Origin: Notospermus geniculatus
Lineage: Eukaryota; Nemertea; Pilidiophora; Heteronemertea; Lineidae
Length of the DNA stretch: 64,000 nt
Assembly (NCBI GenBank): GCA_002633025.1
Contig: NMRB01000149.1
Location: forward strand, 140,515-204,514
Reading direction: 5' to 3'
How positions within the stretch are numbered: the stretch's first letter is position 1; each line of letters begins with the position of its first letter. Under the pieces are notes generated by a model. It had not been told where the DNA came from. It saw only the letters and a list, made by a program, of their open reading frames with translations, and did not search any database. A program made the position numbers and the translations under genes. Of this stretch, positions 51,001-60,000 are shown in pieces.

Positions 51001-54000
51001 GATGGCTTTCTTTCTCCCAATTTCAGTAGTACATGGTCCCCAGCACATGCTCGATCAAAAGTTGAAATCTACCGCAATCACCCTAGAAGAATAGAGGACT
51101 ATGAACCTGGCTATTCATCTATAGCTGATAAGGAAATACAAACGGTGAGTTTGGGGTCTCAGTTCTGTGGTAAGTTTCTGGTCTTGGATATTTGGAAGCA
51201 ACACTGCGGGACAGGAGCTGGGGAGTTTGTCAGCAGGTGGTGCACAATAAACTAGGCCCCAGGGTGGTCAGATGAAGTGGTCAGGATAATCGCTGTCAGT
51301 GAAACAGAGGAAATCTGAGTATACATGAATGTGTATCATCTTCTTACCGGTAATCATTTTCTAATCCATTCCCAAGAGCTTTCCCCTTCCATTGCTGATC
51401 AACGCTGCTGTCCCAATAAACCCTCATGGTCACCATTGGTGACGGTCCTTCCCATTGCTGGTCAATGCTGTTATCCCTGTAAACCTTCACAGTTATGGTG
51501 ATGGTTCATCGCATGATCCCATCATATTTTGTATCCCTTACTTTGCTATTTCAGTTGTAACATTTCAACTTAATTTTAGTGTCTGACATTGTTGCTGTTT
51601 CAGAAAAAAGCCTATCTGAATAAATTAAACAAATTTAAGGTAGATTTTTCGTTGTTTTGTCTCCAAACCGTCATGAAGATCCCATACCATGATCCACCCT
51701 TCTAACTCAGTCTTTGAACTGTTACATATACGTGTAATTCCATACAGTTTGTAGACGAAAGTTTCGTGCAGATAGAAAGCGCTGAATGGAAGTCTGGAAA
51801 ACCGGCAGTGCTGAGTAAGAGATGAAACTGGTGCCTTGATCAGAATCACAAAGATGAACTCTTCTGACCCTACATGTAATAAAGTGTGATTTTAAGGTGA
51901 CTCGAAATCTCAAATGTTTTACGCAAAAAATCTGGCTAACTGCACACTGAATTTGGAAAACAAGGCTCGGGGGCCCTAGGGAGCCATCATAAGGAGGTGC
52001 CCGGAGCCTTATTTTCTCCATTTAGTGCACAGTTAGTCAGATTTTTTGCATCAAAAATTCGAGATTTCGAGTCACTTTAGGTACATAACCCTTAAGTTGG
52101 TCCTAGTGTTTAGATTGCCCACTTGTACACCAGTTAGTCCTCCCTCTTTGATTAATCAGTTCCTTGGTAACTTAGATGAAACCCTATGTGTTCCCCACTC
52201 TAGTTGAATACCTCTATACCACTTTTGTACTCTGACCTGATATCATTGCATCTTTCAAAATTCCATGATTGGAAACAAAGTGAATCTGCTCTAATCAGAT
52301 GGGTTGGGGTCAGTTGTGGGATCTTCCTGAGGTTTGGTGACAATCATCATGACCAGGTTCAACATAACTTGCACTGATCTCTCTGTGTAATCATACAGGG
52401 ACTATACTAACCGATGCACAGGAAGATATTGGTCAAGTTTTGTTGATCCTGGGTCTGTAGTTGCTGTACGCGTAATGTTGCTATAACTTAGTAATAAGCA
52501 GCCTTTTGCTGTGGAGTGTCAAAAACAAGTGATAGTAAACCACAACCTCTTCATTCCCTTTACATTCTAGCCAATGACTCGCGTTGCAGTAAGTCTCAGT
52601 TTCTGTGTCAGAATGGCCGCATATCATGTAGATGCTGAAATGAATCAAACACCTTTTCTCATCAAAGATTGCATATAAATACTTGATTGAAATACTGGTA
52701 TGAACAGAATGTATGGTCTGATCTGCTCTTCTCTCCTCTTCAAACACTTGATATGAACAAAACACCTCTTCAGCTACTGGGTATGAACACACATCTGCGT
52801 GTCTGACCATCTCAGCTCTTTAAATACTGCAGGGTGTGAACACACCTCTTCAAATACTTGGTATGAAAATGCATGTGGTCTGTCCTTCTCTGCTTTCAAA
52901 TACTGGTATGAACACCTGATACTGGGTATGAATGCAGGGTATAAACACATCCTGTCAAGCCTGTCTGTGTTCCTCAAATACTGGGTATGAACAAACATCT
53001 AATCTGCTGTTCGCTACTCTCAAATACTGGGTATGAATACACACACACACATCTTGTCTACCTTTCTTTACTCTTTCTTCAAATACTAGTTATGAACATA
53101 TATCCGTTATGAACGGTATCCTTTCTTTTCATCATAAACTGGGTATGAAATAATCTTCTCTTCAAATACTGGGCATACACGTGACACCATCGAAAAAATG
53201 ACTGGCGAAATATCCTCACTTGTAGGCTTCATATGAAACTGCTACCAAAATGATGTCCAAAAAGAAATGTTTTTAAGTGTGCTTTGCGTTCTTGCTTGAA
53301 GAAACTGTAACCGTGGCAATAACTGATTTTGAATAAGATTTTGCTAACCCTCTTGTGGTGTAACAGAACTTCAAATCTTGAAATCCTTTGGCCAACTTTG
53401 TGTGGTTTACCTCCTACCTCTGTTCAAATGCTTTGAAATGTACTGTCGTGTCAATAACAAACAAAAGCTTATACATTTCATCATATGTTCTTAGATCTCT
53501 CTGCCTAGTGTATCGTCTGCTTCTGATAGTCTTCAATCCTCAAATACTGGGTGCCAGTCAGGGCTGGGTTGCACAAAACTCATGTTAGCGCTAACATGAT
53601 GTTAGCGCTAACATCATGTTAAATGACGTAAAATGACAATGGATTTTGACGTCATCTAACATAAAAGTTAGCGCTAACACCATGTTAGCACTAACATGAG
53701 TTTTGTGCAACCGGCCCCTGTTCTGAAGTGGTGCCTCACATTCAATGGAAAGGAGTGATAGTAGAATGCCTATTCAGTAGCATTCTTTTAGGATAGATGG
53801 CAGCACTGTTGAATAAGTCGAGCCGTGTAAATATGTCTGATGTAATATTCACGTGCCTTGATCAATCTTGACAGTTGAATAACTCGTTATGTGATCTAAT
53901 CACATACTTAGCCATATTAGGAATTCCGCTGGTGTCCATGCCCAAACAAGGCCATAGCAAAAGTGTACTTCGACGGTTTGAGGGAATAAGTGGCCTAATC

Positions 54001-57000
54001 CTTGTGGTTAGATTACAAATTCAAGATATTTAAACCACTTACACAAACAGAAGTGTTTGTTTAGGAAAATAATTATGTGGTTGGGTGGCGTGTCGTATTT
54101 TGGACAATGAACTAGAAAAGTCATTTAGGCCCGATTAGGTTCAGAAGATTGGTTTAGGCCTGCTGTTGACCAATGTGACTGTTGTTGAATGACGTCTTTG
54201 GACATGTTTTTACTGGGCAAAAAACGTACAAAATTCATCTTGTTAATTCGAGCAAAACTTGTCACTTGGTGCCATGGCCCTGAGTTTCGGCAAAAATTCA
54301 TAGGTTTCGGTCATTGAAGTGCTCGGCAATACCTGCGTTGGGTTTGGGGACTAGGCGTAGATATTATTGATGAAAAAAAAGGAAGGGTATGTCTGTAATA
54401 GGGAAGTAGAGCAGTGGAAGTTCCGAGGCGGAGTCCTCTTATCCTTGTGCATCATCCTGTAGCTTCAACCCCTAAAATTTCACTTTCAGGCTGAGAAAGT
54501 TTATGATATTCAACGCTCTGATAAGGTATTTACTGTAATTCATGGGTTGAGTAAAATAACAGTCTGCCTCGTCCAAACCATGCAGTTCTTACACATTGTT
54601 GTACTGTTTTCATGATTTGCTCATCAGAAGGAATCTCGATTTGAAATCTCAACCAGCGTCAACGACTGCATGGCATTGGACGAGGCAAAATAGGTAGCAT
54701 ATTGTACCCTTGATGAAAACTAACTTCTTGCATCAGAGATCCAGACGATGTGGATCGGAATTTATTTGTCTGTAGCATTTTGGTGTCTGGTCAAATAAAC
54801 TAACTTTTTTTTTCAACAGTTGTTCAGATTTTGTTGAGAGACTTCCCCTTGGGTCATGAACACTAACACATGTCATTGTGGAGTTGTGTATTTCATCGGC
54901 TAGTCAATACTCCTCTATGTACTAACAGTTGTTCAAGTAGCTGTCATTTGTTTTCAATTGCAGTTGTGCATTGTACATTTCATTTCAAAATGTTGAAGAT
55001 TTAGCCTTGAGAGTGGAACCTCTCTATTAAGGACACCTTTGCTGATTGAGGAACGGTGATTTTAATTGACAGGGGTTCTGATTCATAGATGTCAAAATGA
55101 ATACAAATGACCAGGAGGAGCTGTCAGTGAGCTGACCAATAGGTGTCACTACGGCCTAATTCAATGCATATAGCGGACATATTCATTCTTGATTGAGCAC
55201 CAATCAAGAGAAGTTTTGTATTGGTCCACTAGAACTGTGCTGCCATCTTTTGGCAATACGCACAGCTGATTGCTACTATTTCGGACTGATCTTTGGTGTC
55301 CTTAAAAGCGAAGTACTCTTGGCGGAAGTGTCCACTTAGAAAGGCTCCATTGTATACGATAATGCGCAGACATATTATGATAAGAAGCTTTTTCCAAAAA
55401 TATATGAGTATTTGCAAGTCCCACTACGGATTTGCTTGACGTTTTTTACTGCCCGCTGTGCCATTAATGGCACCCCTGTGGGCACAAATTGAGACCGATT
55501 GAATTACCCTGACCAAGAATAGGCCAATCAAATCCATTGACAAGCGAATCCTTTGAGGCCGTAAAGTAATATTCCATGTTTATTGACAGTCATAAAACAG
55601 TTCTAGTGCTAATCAATTTTTCTATATTGCCTGTCCCAGCCTCTCACTTCGCTGGTGAATGACTCAAATCCTTTCAATATGATCGACTAACTGCATTTCC
55701 TGATGAATTCATCAATGAATGATACAAATTCTCTTTCATTATTGTATTGGACTTCAGTCTCCGTATGATGATACTGTAAGCCCCTATATTTCACCACTAA
55801 ATTTCAGGTCAATGCTGGCACCAGTTTTGGCTCAATATCATTGCACTTCTAGCGAAAATAGATAGAGAGGATCTATTTTTGCCTCTAGTGTAATAATGTC
55901 CTATTGGTGGCGACATTTGCAAGAATGAATTTTGATAAGAAAAAAATTCACTTTAAAATATTTGTAAGTTTACACGTCTCGGAGCAATTGGTGGGCGGAT
56001 GTACCACCTGTGAGCAGTCATGTGCCAATTTCACTCCCCTGATTGGACAAGGGATGGTTGCCATGAACAACTCCAGCCACTCCCCGTGATTTTCTAACAC
56101 CGTGGTCTCTCTCCAGGGAGTGAGCAAGATCACCGTAATATCATGATTGATCCCGTATACTACAATCGTGATGGTATTGATTTTCCACATGTGTCCATTA
56201 TTGATGTGACTGTATGAGCTGGCCATGTGCTGCACGGACTTGTGTAACTAGAAAAGCAATAGGAAGCAACTCATTTGATCACAAGTATGCACTTACTGTG
56301 ATATCTGAAGAAAAAACTTCCAACTACGATTATCAGTTTTATTCCTTCTGCTGAAGGGGTCAAGTGGGGAAACTTGGTTAACAAGGACTTCAGTTGAAAG
56401 TTGATAGCTTTGTCTCCCAATTCATCAAAGACAAAAATTTCCTATACTTCTGAATAAGTTGAAATGCGCACAAGACAACATTACAACACAAAGAATGCTA
56501 TAAAGACTACTACTATAGTATGCTTGTTTTGCCAATTTCAAATATACTCTGTTGTATGGGCCTCTCTGCAGGATTTCATAGAAGATGTATCAATCATTCA
56601 CCAATTTGGCTGGCAGCCCTATTGATATGGAACGGGGACAATGCCTGGAAAAATTTGTACAACTGCTGCTTAGTGTAGGATTTGTAAAAGGTGCATCTTG
56701 TTTCATTATTTTGACACCCCATCTCAGACCAGGTGTATGTGTTGCCATGGTTACCTGGCATGTGATTGTGGAATCCTAGAAGTCGTGTCCAGTGTCCATT
56801 AGCAGTGGGTGTGGTTACGTTTATCGACACAGCCAGCTCGTCATCACCACCATATTGGAATATGCGTGTGGTGTGTAATGCACACTGATGTTATAGTCAT
56901 ACATTTCTCTTTATTTTACATCCTGCTCGGATATTAGGATTTCCCGAATGAGGTAGACAATTCTTATACACTTTTCTCCATTTTCACAAGGTTTGCCTAC

Positions 57001-60000
57001 CATGCGTGTTTGGCTGTGAGCCCTGCACTTCTATTCTGACCTGTTCTGTCACCCCCTGCCCTGGTGTCAACTTATCAGGCTTACAGCTTGTCATGGCAAA
57101 ATGACTAACTGGGGTGAGGCCTGCTGACATTAACCCCTTTACTACTCTATGCTACAAATTTGAAATGAACTAATGGTAACATTGAATGAGGATACCAGTC
57201 GCTTTCTTTGACAGATGTTGATGTCAGATGAAGCACGTTGCTGATGTTTTATTCATTTTACCCATTGTTAGAATCACATGTTGTGTGTCCATAACATTAA
57301 CCAAGGCCAGTTTATGTTGAGTGTGATGGATCTGATGTAGCTCACCACAATCCACCTGAAATAGACCGAGGCCTACCGGATGTTGGTCACATTGGAGCCC
57401 TCTCCTTATGTCAGCGTATTGGAGTGGAGTATAGACTGCTCTGTCAGAACACGCCTTAGTAGCGGGGTTTCATGATTGCCCTCAGTCTCTTAAGATGGAA
57501 TACTGTATCTATACACGTACTTTAGATTGTAAATAGGCAAAATGGTTGGTGGGTGTGGTCGGGACCTGTTCCTTACTATCAGATTGTGAATAGGAACATC
57601 GTGGGTACTTTCCAGAAGCTTTTATGACCTGCATCCAACCCTGATGAAAGTCAGTGCCCTAATCAAAGGTGTTGGAGTTGATATAAAAAGCAACCTATCC
57701 TCTCTCAATTCCTTCCTGATGCTGAAAATACATGTATAAGTGTTATTCTGCATTATATAATTGGTACCTCAGTACCCTAGGGATAACTAGGCTTCATACA
57801 TATTGTCCTTCGGGACATCAATGACAGATGAAGTGTCCTTTATTAGGGTTTTCCATTCTTCTAACTGATGTTATAGATTTGCAGTTTTCTCCCTCATAGT
57901 TTAGACTAATGTTGTGAATTCTATTTGCATGATTGTTCACTTCCCCCAAAGGCAAACCTTATTTTGTTACTGTTCACCTATAATAGAATGACATTTTACT
58001 TTAATTTCCAACAGGTGTTAAGGCATTTTGCCTCTCTAATACTTCAGGTAGAACCTCTCCCTTTGAAATCTTTTTTTCTTCATTTTTTTCCAGTCAAAGT
58101 ATAAATAAATATTTTGGAATGTTTTGATGTTCGTTCAGGCTTGTCCTCAGGTTTATAGCTGTCTGCGTTGCCGTATTTGGGTATGACCTAAATGACCTTT
58201 GCATGACTATCTGTCTCTGTATGAATAATGTAGGAAAAATCGTCTGTCCCTCAATATGCAGATATTTATGATCGAAATTCTTTTAAAACTTCCATCGGGT
58301 CATTCCTGGTTCGCCAACGTGTTCGTTTTTGAAAGAAAATCATGATATTTCCTAAGCTTTTTCTTTCTTTAAAAAGCATGGTTTAATGAGTATTAAAAGA
58401 CTGCTAACTGTGTTTGGCCTCAAGTGAAATTTTTCTCTAGTATTTGCATGACTACTATTTCTATTATTCTTGGCATGTAAAACATTTGTATCAAGTTTTC
58501 TTGTCAAATATATGGACTTCCGAATCAATACACGTGAGTTGGTATGAAAGTTTGATATTCACGTGAGGCTCTCATAGTATTCTGGAACACACTTGAGCAG
58601 TAGTCAGGAATTTGATGCAGAATGAAGGTAGTTCATTACCCTTAAAGATTGGATCAGATGCTACAGGCTGCTATGGTCCGTCACTGTATCTTATATCAGG
58701 CTGATAGAAGACCTTATAGGCTCTTCCTACCTTTGTATCATGGGTAAACAGGTTGCATGTCCAGCCCTGTTCAAAATCTGTACCACTCGGGGTGATAACA
58801 TTGGCCTGCCATTTTGGCATGTTCCTCTATCTCAGATCCATATTGCTGTTAAATTTGGACATCGATGGCAGTTGCATTGAACCCGGACTCAGTCTTTCCG
58901 CACTGTATTTTACAAAACCGGGAACAATCGATCACCTTGAATTGAAAATGAACTACACATTGTCGGCCACAACAGATGTAAATAATATCCCAGGGCTTCA
59001 CTCGAGGAAAATTGTCATGTATTTAAAATGAATAGTGCTTATCGTTTGGTATCAATATTTCATGTTTTATTTGTAATGGACTGATCATTGTGCCAGTGGT
59101 TGAGCTGGAGTTGTTGATTTCACCTGGCTTACAAGAACAGCTGCTCATTTGTGTGTAGTTGATGTACTCCTGGATGAGCAAACATAGGTTGGAACCATTT
59201 CTCTTTGCCTGTCGTTACTGCCGGAGTCAAAACCATGGGACACTGTGATTGTTTCGCAGAATACATTCATGTAGGCCTACATGTATGTTCAGTGCATAAA
59301 ACTGTATAGAAAAGATGCTCATTTTGAGCCCCATCACGCCATCTGTCCCTGTGTAGACACAGCCCAATAGTTCATCTCCGGTCATGATGCAGAAATGACA
59401 AATAAGGTCATGACATTCGCCGCTCAATCATTGGAACTACTCGAAGTCAATAGTGATGTTTGATCAAGATGTTGTCAGTCTAAACTCCAATAATTTCATG
59501 GCTTGTTTGGTCATTAATTTTTGTCCCCCGGAGCCCTCGGAGGGGGACTTGAAAATACCGGCCGTCCGTGCGCCTATGCCGCTCGCCGCTCGCCGCTCGC
59601 CGCTCGCCGCTCGCCGCTACTAGTCCCTTCCGCTCTGTAACTTAAGAACGACTGAAGATTTTGGATTCATATTTGGTGGAGGGATGTATCATGGGCCAAA
59701 GGTGTGTCGCGTGAAAGAATCGGCCAAATCCGATTCTCCACTTTGCCACCAGGGGGCCGAAAGCCAAAACACAAAAANNNNNNNNNNNNNNNNNNNNNNN
59801 NNNNNNNNNNNNNNNNNNNNNNNNNNNNNNNNNNNNNNNNNNNNNNNNNNNNNNNNNNNNNNNNNNNNNNNNNNNNNNNNNNNNNNNNNNNNNNNNNNNN
59901 NNNNNNNNNNNNNNNNNNNNNNNNNNNNNNNNNNNNNNNNNNNNNNNNNNNNNNNNNNNNNNNNNNNNNNNNNNNNNNNNNNNNNNNNNNNNNNNNNNNN

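Noticed and set aside
56577-56630. Phase-0 segment reading DFIEDVSIIHQFGWQPY then stop
   Set aside because: Could be a last exon, but is short, with no poly(A) signal seen and no SORBS similarity.
58018-58050. 33-nt segment with good splice sites, phase 0-0
   Set aside because: Hydrophobic peptide unlike the linker; chance hits of this size are expected.
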